The notes beneath the pieces are model-generated. The model worked only from the letters and a program-made list of their open reading frames with translations, had not been told where the DNA came from and searched no databases. The position numbers and the translations under genes are program-made. A stretch of 61,554 nt of DNA, from positions 1 to 61,554 of the forward strand of contig LKUD01000086.1 in NCBI GenBank assembly GCA_001412355.1. The letters run 5' to 3'. Numbering within the stretch: the stretch's first letter is position 1; each line of letters opens with the position of its first letter. Source of the stretch: Methanoculleus sp. SDB (GTDB taxonomy: Archaea; Halobacteriota; Methanomicrobia; Methanomicrobiales; Methanomicrobiaceae). Below are positions 1 to 8,170 of the stretch, in pieces.

Positions 1-1
1 G

Positions 2-190
2 CGGATCAATAAGGAACTGAAACGACGATCCCGGCCAATAGGAGCGTTTCCAAATGACAATTCACTCCTCCGTCTCGCCGGAGCCATATTGATGGATATC
101 AATGAGGAGTGGATCACAGGGCGGAAGTATTTATCTGGATCAGAGGTGATGGTATGTCAGGATACGAGGGCAGAATTTACAGCAGAATGA
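2..190 (+). CDS. IS256-family (mutator-type) transposase, 3' end only
   Basis: The frame starting at base 2 encodes the last 62 residues of a transposase and stops at TGA 188-190; the rest lies upstream of the window. Residues reading INKELKRRSRPIGAFPND and then LRLAGAILMDINEEW match the conserved C-terminus of IS256/mutator DDE transposases. Whether the full gene is intact cannot be judged here. It borders an AT-rich tract with a broken gene and a damaged tRNA, which suggests an old insertion hot spot. No terminal inverted repeat could be identified with confidence. Confidence 0.8.
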   Translation, partial: RINKELKRRSRPIGAFPNDNSLLRLAGAILMDINEEWITGRKYLSGSEVMVCQDTRAEFTAE

Positions 191-200
191 GTACACTTCC

Positions 201-880
201 CTGAATTCAACAATATTAGTGTTAATTATAGCAATAATTGGATTTATTATATATGAAGAGTTTACTCGAGGCCAATATAACGGTATACCTCCTACGTACA
301 ATACCAGTATTGAAGTGATATTTCATTAAATCTCAAATGCAATTTTCACAGTAGTTATATTCATTTCTATTTTCTTCATACCTCTTTTTTTTCTAGCTAA
401 TTATTTATTGAAAATATCTATTCGTCTTGGTGTTGTTGAATCAAATATGTGGGATTCATTTCTTAAATATTATTCTTTTTTTGTAATGATATCACTATTG
501 ATATCGATATCTTATTTCTTGGTTCAATATGCCGGATTTCTTTGTCGGGCTGCCAATAAGTTTGGGATAAAAGTAAAGATTGGAAATGAAAATGAAAATG
601 ATTTTTCTAATATAATTTGTGAAACAAAAGATTTCATATTTTTGGAACAAAAAACGATTATACGCGTTGGAAAGCAATTAAAAAAGAAAATATTGAATAT
701 TTTGAATATTATTATGATGAGCCGAGATTTGTGGCCTCCTTTTTTGACTTTTTTAAGAAGAAATATGATTTCATTATTGTCTTCACTAGAAAAGATATAA
801 TATCGGGATTTGGGTTGGTTGCAATGTGTTTATTGTTTTTAATTATATTGATTTATAATTATTTATTATTTAAGTCTTAA
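201..880 (+). pseudogene. Broken AT-rich membrane-protein gene (in-frame stop plus frameshift)
   Basis: Three pieces form one protein when joined. Piece one (from about 201) reads a hydrophobic helix and ends at TAA 327-329. The same frame reopens at once with two more hydrophobic segments and runs to about 650. The frame then changes at the A-run at 649-654; adding one A continues the reading as NDYTRWKAIKKENIEYFEYY, through a final hydrophobic helix, to TAA 878-880. The product would be a protein with about four membrane segments and a charged cytoplasmic middle. No family was recognised. The tract is visibly more AT-rich than the rest of the window, as expected for acquired DNA. A sequencing error could explain the frameshift but less easily the stop. 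Confidence 0.6.
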
Positions 881-895
881 TGATGATCATATATG

Positions 896-980
896 AGAGG
901 TTGTAAAGATTCGAACCGGCGAACTTCTACGAGACTGGGCCCTGAACCCAGCGCCTTTGACCTGGCTTGGCAACCCTCGC
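896..980 (-). tRNA. Degenerate tRNA-Leu (anticodon CAG), 3' part mismatched
   Basis: Read on the minus strand, bases 980 to about 920 give a normal archaeal tRNA-Leu 5' part: acceptor strand GCGAGGG, D arm, anticodon stem CTGGG/CCCAG with loop TTCAGGG (anticodon CAG) and the start of a long variable arm. The T loop GGTTCGAATC is present, but beyond it pairing fails: T stem GCCGG faces CTTTA, and the acceptor GCGAGGG faces CAACCTC where CCCTCGC is expected. The total length, 85 bases, is right for tRNA-Leu. It looks like a gene whose 3' end was replaced, as happens at integration sites of mobile elements, and it is probably not functional. Confidence 0.6.
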
Positions 981-1144
981 CGGTGCTATCTCATGGAAGC
1001 ATACCGCGCAGACGATCCGAGAAAGAAATCATGGCCGGCGCACGCGGAAAAGGAAATTTACAAAAATTTACCGTGATTGTAAAATTAGCAATCTCAAAGG
1101 AAACGGCTCCGTTTCAAAATTGGAATACAAACATCCCGTAAGAG

Positions 1145-1260
1145 TGCTGCGGGTGGGATCCGAACCCACGATCTCCAGATGTCTCAGATCAGAGACGCCC
1201 CGTTCCTTTTGCTCAAAAACCCTATGAGTCTGGCGCCCTAACCTACTAGGCCACCGCAGC
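1145..1260 (-). tRNA. tRNA-Met (CAT, elongator) with a 42-base intron
   Basis: The minus strand folds into a complete tRNA: acceptor GCTGCGG/CCGCAGC with discriminator A, T arm GTGGG/CCCAC, anticodon stem CCAGA/TCTGG and anticodon CAT. Exon 1 is 1260-1223 and exon 2 is 1180-1145; the intron is 1222-1181, after position 37. The junctions form a canonical archaeal bulge-helix-bulge: outer helix CCAGA:TCTGG, 3-base bulge AC^A, central helix CTCA:TGAG, 3-base bulge TA^G. The G1-C72 pair argues for elongator rather than initiator tRNA. A tRNA-Ile2 read as CAT is the alternative, but introns at this site are typical of elongator Met. RtcB and archease, which join such exons, lie at 9198-11048. Confidence 0.9.
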
Positions 1261-1365
1261 GCGGAAAGTGCACACGAATGTGCATTACAAAAAGGGTGGG
1301 GGCGGACATAAATGTTCTGATACGCAGGCTGTTGGCTTTCCCTTGGGTACCCGGCCCCGCCGCCT

Positions 1366-2850
1366 CTATTCGTCTCGTTCCGTGCTTTTCTGCACGTATA
1401 CGTTGACTGCGGCGGAGATGGCCGCGACGGCCTTGCCGTGGCGGAGGGACGCGGCGAGCGTCTTCATCCGGGTCTCCTCCTCCCTGAGGAAGCGGTTCAG
1501 GCTTCTCTGGATGTGCTCTTCCTGCAGGAAATGCGTGTGGGTGTTCCCCGCGATGAAGTGGGAGTTGCTCATGATCGCATGGTGGAGGGGCAGGGTCGTC
1601 TTTACGCCGATGATGACGTACTCGTAGATGGCGCGGCGCATCTTCTCGATCGTCTCCATCCTGTCCGCACCGTGGCCGCAGAGCTTCGAGATCATGGAAT
1701 CGTAATGGGGGGGAATCGAGTAGCCCATGTGAATGCCCGAATCGACGCGGATCCCCGGGCCGCCCGGTGACCGGTACCGGACGATCTTTCCCGGGTCGGC
1801 GGTGAAGTTGTTGAGCGGGTCCTCGGCATTGATACGGCACTCGATCGCATGGCCCCGGATGTTCACGTCGTCCTGCGAAAGCGTCAGCTCCTCGCCCGCC
1901 GCAATCGCGATCTGCCGCCGCACGATATCGACGCCGGTAATCGCCTCGGTGACCGTGTGCTCCACCTGCAGGCGGGTGTTCATCTCCATGAAGTAGTAGT
2001 TGCCGTCCGCGTACAGGAATTCAACCGTGCCCGCGTTCGTATAATCCGAGACCCGGGCGACGGTGAGGGCGGACGCCGCCATCCGCTCCCGGAGATCAGG
2101 GGTCATGATCGGACAGGGCGCCTCTTCGACGAGTTTCTGGTGGCGCCGCTGGATCGAGCACTCGCGGTCGAAGAGGTGAATGCGGTTCCCGTATGCATCG
2201 GCGAGGACCTGAAACTCGATATGGCGGGGTTTGACGAGGTACTTCTCGATAAAAATGGTGGCATCCCCGAAGGCGGACTCCGCGATGCGCATTCCCTTCG
2301 AGATCGCCTCCTCGAGCCCCTCCTCGGACTCGACGATCTGCATTCCGATGCCGCCTCCACCCGAGCTCGCCTTCACGATGACCGGGTATCCGATCTCAGC
2401 CGCAATCTTCTTCGCGTCGTCGGCGGACGTGACCCCGTCCGGGGTATAGGGGAGCACCGGCACCCCCGCCTCCTCCATCATGTGCTTGCTTCCGAGCTTG
2501 CTCCCCATCGCTTCGATCGTCTTTCCGGAGGGGCCGATGAAGGTGATGCCCTCGCCTTCGCAGAGGTGGGCGAAATGGTGGTTTTCGGCGAGGAAGCCGT
2601 ACCCCGGGTGGATCGCCTCGGCACCGGATTTTTCCGCGATATCGATGATTCGCTCCATATTGAGGTAGCTCTTCCGGGGGTGCGCTTCCCCCACGTTGAA
2701 CGCCTCATCCGCATATTTCACGTGGAGCGAGTTCCTGTCGGGGTCTGAATATATCGCCACCGTCTCGATGTCGAGTTCGCGGCATGCCCGCATGACCCTG
2801 ATGGCGATCTCGCCGCGGTTTGCGATCAAAATCTTTTCGAAATACCTCAT
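1366..2850 (-). CDS. pycA: Pyruvate carboxylase subunit A (biotin carboxylase)
   Basis: This is the ATP-grasp biotin carboxylase subunit that carboxylates biotin with bicarbonate for pyruvate carboxylase, giving oxaloacetate for the incomplete TCA route of methanogens. The 494-residue length is typical. Visible motifs are [10 protein letters not shown] (10-19), [10 protein letters not shown] (81-90), the glycine-rich ATP loop [11 protein letters not shown] (160-170), [11 protein letters not shown] (229-239) and [14 protein letters not shown] (289-302), all intact. The start overlaps the stop of pycB by four bases, so the two subunits are translationally coupled. It is the last gene of the minus-strand biotin block. 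Confidence 0.93.
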   Translation of the reverse strand: MRYFEKILIANRGEIAIRVMRACRELDIETVAIYSDPDRNSLHVKYADEAFNVGEAHPRKSYLNMERIIDIAEKSGAEAIHPGYGFLAENHHFAHLCEGEGITFIGPSGKTIEAMGSKLGSKHMMEEAGVPVLPYTPDGVTSADDAKKIAAEIGYPVIVKASSGGGGIGMQIVESEEGLEEAISKGMRIAESAFGDATIFIEKYLVKPRHIEFQVLADAYGNRIHLFDRECSIQRRHQKLVEEAPCPIMTPDLRERMAASALTVARVSDYTNAGTVEFLYADGNYYFMEMNTRLQVEHTVTEAITGVDIVRRQIAIAAGEELTLSQDDVNIRGHAIECRINAEDPLNNFTADPGKIVRYRSPGGPGIRVDSGIHMGYSIPPHYDSMISKLCGHGADRMETIEKMRRAIYEYVIIGVKTTLPLHHAIMSNSHFIAGNTHTHFLQEEHIQRSLNRFLREEETRMKTLAASLRHGKAVAAISAAVNVYVQKSTERDE

Positions 2851-4580
2851 TTGATCACCAGCAGGACGTCTCCGTTTTGCACGACATCTCCTGCATCCAC
2901 AAAGATCTCCTCGACCGTGCCGTCACGCGGGCTCACGACGGGATTCTCCATCTTCATGGCCTCGAGCACAAGGAGCTGCTCGCCCTTCTTCACCTCGGCA
3001 CCGCGCCTGACCAGCACTTTCAGCACCATGCCCTGCATGTTGCTCTTGACGCCGCCCTCGATGTCCTCGTGAGGAATCGTTGAACCGGCTTTCCCCCCGG
3101 TTTGCACGGCGCTCCCTTCAACGGACACGATACGCACCGCAAAGAGCTCCCCGTCCACCTCCACCTCCATGAAGCTGGGAATCTCCGCGGATGAAGTGGT
3201 GCGGCTCTCCTTTCTGGGGAGGACCTCGGGGATCCGCTCTCCTTTCAAAAACGACGGGGCGATTGCCGGGTAGAGGATGAGGGTAAGGATATCCTCGTCT
3301 TTCCTGACGAGCCCTGCCTTCCGCGCCTCTTCCGCGCTCTTTTCATAGATGGGTTCGAGGAGGTCGGCCGGCCTGCCGGTAAAGGGCTCCTCGTCGCCGA
3401 TGATCAGCCGACGGATATCCGTGGAAATGGGCCGGGGAGGCCTGCCGTACAGCCCCCGCACGTAGTCCTTGACCTCCTTGGTCACGTTCTTATAACGTTC
3501 TCCACCGATAAGCACGTTCAGGACGGCCTGCGTACCGACGATCTGGCTCGTTGGGGTGACGAGCGGGGGATACCCGAGATCCTCGCGCACGTGCGGGATT
3601 TCGGTCAGCACGGCCTCCATTTTATCCAGTGCATCCTGTTCTTTAAGCTGTGAGACAAGGTTCGAGATCATCCCGCCCGGAAGCTGGTAGATGAGAACGT
3701 CGCTGTCGACCCGTTCTGAGATGGGGTCGATGAGCCCTTCGTACTTCCGGCGCATCTCCAGCACCAGGTTCCGCACCTCCCGCAGAGCCATGAGGTCGAT
3801 TCCGGTGTCATGCGGTGTCCCGATCAGGCTGGCAACCACGCTCTCCGTCGGGGGCTGGGACGTCCCGAGGGCGAAGGGCGACATGGCGGTATCCAGGATA
3901 TCCACTCCCGCTTCGATCGCCGCCTGGTAACTCATCGGGGAGATGCCGCTCGTCGAATGGCTGTGGAGGTCGACAAGGATGTCCATCTCCGCCTTGATTC
4001 CGGTAATGAGATCGCGGGCCGCGCCGGGCATGATCAGGCCGGCCATATCCTTGATGCAGATCGACTCGCAGTCCATCGCATAGAGATCGCGGGCCATGTC
4101 GATGAATGTCTCCACGGAATGGACGGGGCTTGTCGTGTAGCAGATCGTTCCCTGGAGGTGCGACCCGATATCCTTGACGACATCCATCGCCTTTTTCATG
4201 TTCCGCGTGTCGTTGAGCGCATCGAACACCCGGAAGATCGATACGCCGTTTCTTGCTGCCGCTTCGACGAATTTTTCGACGACATCGTCGGGGTAATGCC
4301 GGTACCCGACGAGGTTCTGCCCCCTGAGAAGCATCTGGATGGGCGTCTTGACAAGCTCACCGTGCAGGGACCTGAGCCGTTCCCAGGGATCGTCGTTTAA
4401 GTACCTGATGCAGCTGTCAAAGGTCGCGCCGCCCCATGCCTCTACTGAATAGAATCCGATATTATCGATTGCCCGTGCAATCGGTATCATATCCTCCGTC
4501 TTCAGCCGTGTTGCAATAAGCGACTGATGCGCATCCCTCAGCGTTGTATCGGTTATACGGACGGAATGTATTGCATGCAT
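2847..4580 (-). CDS. pycB: Pyruvate carboxylase subunit B (carboxyltransferase and biotin carrier)
   Basis: The subunit transfers CO2 from biotin to pyruvate. The N-terminus has the [11 protein letters not shown] signature (11-21), with a metal-site motif LHSHSTSG further on. The C-terminal biotinyl domain has EAMKMEN, with the biotinylated lysine near residue 543. An upstream in-frame start at 4637 exists, but 4580 is preferred: AGGTG lies seven bases ahead and the sequence then begins, as in homologues, just before the DTTLRD motif. That gives 577 residues. The same protein family includes oxaloacetate decarboxylase alpha; the adjacent pycA and biotin genes favour pyruvate carboxylase. Confidence 0.92.
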   Translation of the reverse strand: MHAIHSVRITDTTLRDAHQSLIATRLKTEDMIPIARAIDNIGFYSVEAWGGATFDSCIRYLNDDPWERLRSLHGELVKTPIQMLLRGQNLVGYRHYPDDVVEKFVEAAARNGVSIFRVFDALNDTRNMKKAMDVVKDIGSHLQGTICYTTSPVHSVETFIDMARDLYAMDCESICIKDMAGLIMPGAARDLITGIKAEMDILVDLHSHSTSGISPMSYQAAIEAGVDILDTAMSPFALGTSQPPTESVVASLIGTPHDTGIDLMALREVRNLVLEMRRKYEGLIDPISERVDSDVLIYQLPGGMISNLVSQLKEQDALDKMEAVLTEIPHVREDLGYPPLVTPTSQIVGTQAVLNVLIGGERYKNVTKEVKDYVRGLYGRPPRPISTDIRRLIIGDEEPFTGRPADLLEPIYEKSAEEARKAGLVRKDEDILTLILYPAIAPSFLKGERIPEVLPRKESRTTSSAEIPSFMEVEVDGELFAVRIVSVEGSAVQTGGKAGSTIPHEDIEGGVKSNMQGMVLKVLVRRGAEVKKGEQLLVLEAMKMENPVVSPRDGTVEEIFVDAGDVVQNGDVLLVIK

Positions 4581-4644
4581 TGAAAACACCTGTGGGGGCT
4601 GAAGGAAATTATGCGATAAAGCCTCTAGAAAACTCACTGTATAA

Positions 4645-5286
4645 CTATAAAAATATCACGAACTGTCCAAGTGCGACCAGCAGAACGGAGAATGCACAAA
4701 ACGCAGCGATTTTATCCTTTAAAGGGGAGGCGAATACGGGGCAGAGCGTTCCTCCGTGCCGGTAGCCGCGCCGGGCGAGAATGAGCGCCTGATCATCGGA
4801 CCTGTGCAGCTGGGTGATGAGAAGTGTCTGAGCCATCGACAGGGCGGAAGACACGCTCCAGTTCATCCCCTTCAGGCGGAGGGCGGTTTTCATGTGCGCG
4901 ATATCCTGCTCCATCAGCCTGAGCGCCTGCACGGCAAGCTCGGCGAGAAGCCCCGCCTCGAATCCCGTATGCCTGCCCCCCGCCCAGACTGCGACATCCA
5001 GCACGTCCCCCCCGTGCTGCCCGCGGTACGCCCAGCCGGCAATGATGAGAATGGCGGTCATCCGGAGCAGGTACGAAAGGCCGTTTCCTCCGGTCACCTG
5101 AATGCCGGCGGCGACAGCGAGAACCATGATCCAGATCGCGCCTCCCGCCCGCCCGGGAACAGAAGTGCGGTGCCGGAGCGCAACGGCGGCCCACCAGAGT
5201 ATCGCCAGAAGTGCGCCCGCATCAGACGCGAAGGCGGCCAGCGAGAGAGCGAAAACCGAGAACAGTCTCAGCCGCGGATCCTGCAT
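4645..5286 (-). CDS. ecfT: ECF transporter transmembrane coupling protein EcfT (biotin)
   Basis: A 213-residue membrane protein of the EcfT/BioN/CbiQ family, linking the substrate-binding protein BioY to the two ATPases of an energy-coupling factor transporter. The N-terminal half has about four hydrophobic helices; the middle carries the alanine/arginine-rich coupling segments (ALRLKGMNW and LILARRGYRH) that contact the ATPases, and a last helix ends the protein. Start 5286 has GGGAGG five bases upstream and overlaps the end of the second ATPase gene, whereas a start at 5376 would overlap it much more. pycB follows about 65 bases downstream. Confidence 0.82.
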   Translation of the reverse strand: MQDPRLRLFSVFALSLAAFASDAGALLAILWWAAVALRHRTSVPGRAGGAIWIMVLAVAAGIQVTGGNGLSYLLRMTAILIIAGWAYRGQHGGDVLDVAVWAGGRHTGFEAGLLAELAVQALRLMEQDIAHMKTALRLKGMNWSVSSALSMAQTLLITQLHRSDDQALILARRGYRHGGTLCPVFASPLKDKIAAFCAFSVLLVALGQFVIFL

Positions 5287-5966
5287 CGTGCCTCCCTGAT
5301 GTCCGCGGGTCTGATGTTTGCGGGCAGGTGCCCCCTCTCGATCACCGATCGGATCGGTGCCGGGGCATCCTCCCATGACAGGAGCGCCTCCGGTATGGGG
5401 CCGAGGCAGCGGAGTGTTCCGCCGTCCATCTCCCAGAGCATATCGGTTTTCGGCAGCCAGAGCGGCTCGTGGGTCAGGATGATGGTAATCCCGTTTTCCG
5501 CTGTTTCGAGGCGGCGACAGAGACGCGCCTTCATACGACAGTCGAGTGCACTGAACGGTTCGTCAAGTATCAGCAGATCGTACGGTTTCGACAGCACGCA
5601 GGCGAGATGAAGCCGTTTTAGCTCGCCCCGGCTCAGGCGGAGCGGATGGTCGCGTTCACGGCCCGAAAGGGCCGTCTCGGGGAGGATGACGTCCGGGGAG
5701 AGGCCCCACGACCGGATTTCGCCTGCAACCGTCGGGGCGGTGACATGGTACTCGGGAAACTGCATCGAGAGCATTGTCCGGCAGATCCCTTCCGCCCTGA
5801 CAGCCCCCGCATCGGGGTGTTCGAGGCCGGCAAGCACCCGTGAAAGCGACGATTTGCCGCTGCCGACGCGACCGGTAATGAGGTGGATGCCGGGAATAAA
5901 TACGGCGTCGGCGCTCAGAAGGAACGTTCCCGTCCTCCGCCTCACACCCGAGCAGATCAGGCGCAC
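5268..5966 (-). CDS. ecfA2: ECF transporter ATPase, canonical subunit
   Basis: A 232-residue ABC ATPase energising biotin uptake. Walker A GRVGSGKSS (32-40), the Q-loop region MQFPEYHV, signature LSRGELKR and Walker B LILDEPFSALD are all standard, including the catalytic glutamate. The start is a GTG at 5966 with GGAGG eight bases upstream, overlapping the end of the first ATPase by ten bases. The pair of unlike ATPases, next to BioY and EcfT, is the usual group I/II ECF arrangement. The 1/2 numbering is by gene order and not a statement of orthology. Confidence 0.85.
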   Translation of the reverse strand: MRLICSGVRRRTGTFLLSADAVFIPGIHLITGRVGSGKSSLSRVLAGLEHPDAGAVRAEGICRTMLSMQFPEYHVTAPTVAGEIRSWGLSPDVILPETALSGRERDHPLRLSRGELKRLHLACVLSKPYDLLILDEPFSALDCRMKARLCRRLETAENGITIILTHEPLWLPKTDMLWEMDGGTLRCLGPIPEALLSWEDAPAPIRSVIERGHLPANIRPADIREARCRIRG

Positions 5967-6634
5967 GGCCCGTTCCTCCAGCACTCCGGGTAGAAGCACG
6001 ACGATGCAAGGCGGGAAAAGACCTCCTGCGGGGTGCCGGCGTGGACAACCCGTCCCTTCTCCATGTACAGCACGGTGTCTGCACCGATGGCGGTGTCCAT
6101 GTCCTGCGTGCACTGAAGGATGTGCGGGATCGGGAGGCGTCCGAGCACCTGCTGCACATGCCGTGCCGTGCGCGCGTCACAGTGCGTATCCGGGTCGTCA
6201 AGCACCAAGAGGGGCGGCGATGCGATCACGGCGGTTGCGAGGGCGACGAGCGTCTTCTCCCCCCCGGAGATCTCCTGCGTCGATGCCGCGAGGAGATGAC
6301 CGATACCGATCAACGCCGCCGTTTCCCTGACCCGGGTGTCGATCTCGCCGCAGGGCCGGTGCGCAAACCGCAGGGGCGAGGCGATCTCGTCGAAGACCCG
6401 GTCGAACACCACGGTCCGGTCCGTGAATTCCGAGACCCATCCGACGGTGCACCGGCGCGGGTCTGTCCCTGACACGCTGACCGTCCCGCCCGCAGGTACC
6501 TGCATGCCGGCGCAGAGCTCCAGCAGAGTGGATTTCCCGGCACCGTTCGGGCCGATGACCATACAGTGCCCTTCCGGTATCGATAGAGCGGGGATGTCGA
6601 GAATTTTATGCCTGAGCGCCTGCAGTTCGATCAT
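5957..6634 (-). CDS. ecfA1: ECF transporter ATPase, degenerate subunit
   Basis: A 225-residue ABC ATPase, partner of the gene downstream. Walker A GPNGAGKST (28-36) and signature ISGGEK (122-127) are clear. Two canonical residues are changed: Walker B reads LDDPD (145-149), so the catalytic glutamate is aspartate, and the Q-loop position reads VSEFTDR where EcfA proteins normally have FQNPDDQ. The two composite ATP sites may therefore be unequal. Start 6634 is chosen because its ATG overlaps the bioY stop by four bases and begins directly before the first beta strand; a start at 6766 would lie deep inside bioY. Confidence 0.85.
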   Translation of the reverse strand: MIELQALRHKILDIPALSIPEGHCMVIGPNGAGKSTLLELCAGMQVPAGGTVSVSGTDPRRCTVGWVSEFTDRTVVFDRVFDEIASPLRFAHRPCGEIDTRVRETAALIGIGHLLAASTQEISGGEKTLVALATAVIASPPLLVLDDPDTHCDARTARHVQQVLGRLPIPHILQCTQDMDTAIGADTVLYMEKGRVVHAGTPQEVFSRLASSCFYPECWRNGPCA

Positions 6635-7140
6635 TCGAGTCGTTCCGCAATCAGGTAGCCTGCTGCCGATTTCACCGCATCGCCGGGCAGAAAAGGGACG
6701 GCACCGACCATGAATGCCGTACCGGCGGAAAGCGGCGTCGAACCTGCGAGCCAGAGAACACCGCACCCGAGAATTGCGGCGCTTCCGAGCGCGATGCCCG
6801 CTGCACGTATCGCACGCCTGTCAGTTTCGTAGGCAAGGCCGACAATGACGGCGGCAGGGATAAAACCGAGAAGATAGCCACCCGTCGGCCCGAGCAGCAC
6901 GCCGATCCCGGCAAGCCCGTTGTGAAATACCGGAATGCCGAGTGAGCCGAGCACAAGATAGCAGACGGCAGGCACGGCGGCGTACCGCTTCATCACCACC
7001 CCGGCGAGAAGAACAAAGAATGTCTGCAGGGTGAGGGGAACAGGTACGAAAGGAATCGAAATCCACGCCCCGGCGGTGATCAATGCGATGAAGGTGGCGC
7101 TCCGTGTCAGGAGAAAGGTCCGCGTCTCGTTGCCGAACAT
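6631..7140 (-). CDS. bioY: Biotin transporter substrate-binding protein BioY
   Basis: A 169-residue polytopic protein of the BioY family, the biotin-binding S component of an ECF transporter. It has six hydrophobic segments and the family motifs PFVPVPLTLQT near the N-terminus and LLGPTGGYLLGF in the middle. ATG 7140 is preferred over TTG 7149, since the TTG lies inside the left half of the operator palindrome. It heads the bioY-ecfA1-ecfA2-ecfT-pycB-pycA series, and the operator immediately upstream suggests repression by biotinyl-AMP-loaded BirA. Confidence 0.92.
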   Translation of the reverse strand: MFGNETRTFLLTRSATFIALITAGAWISIPFVPVPLTLQTFFVLLAGVVMKRYAAVPAVCYLVLGSLGIPVFHNGLAGIGVLLGPTGGYLLGFIPAAVIVGLAYETDRRAIRAAGIALGSAAILGCGVLWLAGSTPLSAGTAFMVGAVPFLPGDAVKSAAGYLIAERLE

Positions 7141-7143
7141 CTC

Positions 7144-7173
7144 TGTCAACCCGATTATATTTCGCGGTTGACA
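7144..7173 (-). promoter_or_regulatory. BirA-type biotin operator with TATA-like element in its spacer
   Basis: A perfect 8-base inverted repeat, TGTCAACC (7144-7151) and GGTTGACA (7166-7173), is separated by exactly 14 bases. This matches the known layout of bacterial BirA sites (consensus close to TTGTAAACC-N14/15-GGTTTACAA). On the minus strand the spacer contains AAATATAAT (about 7154-7162), a TATA-like element oriented toward bioY, so a bound repressor would cover it. The distance from this element to the bioY ATG is short, implying a leaderless or nearly leaderless transcript, or that the true start is slightly downstream. Confidence 0.75.
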
Positions 7174-7184
7174 CGAAAAAGATA

Positions 7185-8165
7185 TCAGGTGTGGTTGCAG
7201 TCGCCTGCGATGACCCGCTCCACCCTGCCGTTGTCCTTCCTGATGAGGAGCGCCCCGTGGTTATCGATGTCGATTGCCTCTCCCTCCACGCTTTTTCTGA
7301 GCGTGCGCACGTGGACGCGGTGGTCGAGGGTGAGTGAGAGGCTCTTCCATTCCCTGAGAAGTGATTCGTACTCCTCGCTTTCGAGAAGAAGGTAGCGTTG
7401 TTCGAATTCGCGCAGCACCCGGGCCAGCAGGGCGCGTCGGTCAATCTCGAACCCCGTTTCCGCGGAGATCGAGGTGATGGTGTTTGCGAATTCGTTCGGA
7501 AGGTGTGTAGGATCGATGTTTGCGTCGATACCGATTCCGAGCAGGCAGTAATGCACCGTATCCGCCTCTGCGGAAAGTTCAAGCAGCAGGCCCGAGACCT
7601 TCTTGTCCCCGATATAGATGTCGTTCGGCCACTTGATGAGCGCCCCGATATCGTATTCCTTCCTGATCGCCCGTGCCACTGCGATGGATCCCGCCATCGT
7701 GATCATAAACAGGTGGTCTATCGGGATGTCGGGGGTGAGAATGATGGTGAACCAGATCCCTCCCGAAGGAGAGACCCACGCACGCCCGAGACGGCCGATT
7801 CCTCCCGTCTGTTCTTCGGCGACGATGACCGTGCCGTTTAAGGCTGCCGGATCGCCACGGGAGCAGAGATCCTTTGCCACCCATGTCGTGGATGCCGTGC
7901 TCCTGTGATACCGGATGTCCCGTCCGATGAAGCGTGTTTTCAGGAGTTTACTGATCTCATGGGGCAGCAGGCGGCTGGTTGCCGCTTCCAGCCGGTACCC
8001 TTTCTGACGCGAGGCGTTGATCTCGTATCCCCACTCCCTGAGTTCCCTGATATGTTTCCAGACAGCAGACCTGCTCACACCCAGACGGGTGCTGATCGTC
8101 TCACCCGATATCGATCCATCTGCCTCTTCGAGAATGGAGAGGACTTTAAGGGATGTTTCATTCAT
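7185..8165 (-). CDS. birA: Biotin protein ligase with repressor domain (BirA)
   Basis: A 326-residue bifunctional BirA. Residues 1-60 form a winged helix (recognition region RLGVSRSAVWKHIRELREWG), so this is the DNA-binding type. The ligase domain has the biotin loop GIGRLGRAW (122-130) and KWPNDIYIGDKKVSGLL (179-194), followed by the C-terminal SH3-like domain. It makes biotinyl-AMP, attaches biotin to PycB, and probably represses the operator just downstream. The biotin loop has Ile123 where E. coli BirA has Arg116, while the position equal to Arg118 is kept. It is on the same strand as bioY and about 45 bases upstream of it. Confidence 0.93.
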   Translation of the reverse strand: MNETSLKVLSILEEADGSISGETISTRLGVSRSAVWKHIRELREWGYEINASRQKGYRLEAATSRLLPHEISKLLKTRFIGRDIRYHRSTASTTWVAKDLCSRGDPAALNGTVIVAEEQTGGIGRLGRAWVSPSGGIWFTIILTPDIPIDHLFMITMAGSIAVARAIRKEYDIGALIKWPNDIYIGDKKVSGLLLELSAEADTVHYCLLGIGIDANIDPTHLPNEFANTITSISAETGFEIDRRALLARVLREFEQRYLLLESEEYESLLREWKSLSLTLDHRVHVRTLRKSVEGEAIDIDNHGALLIRKDNGRVERVIAGDCNHT

Positions 8166-8170
8166 GGCAA

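Noticed and set aside
893-1227. Plus-strand frames across the two tRNA genes
   Set aside because: They are translations of tRNA sequence on the opposite strand.
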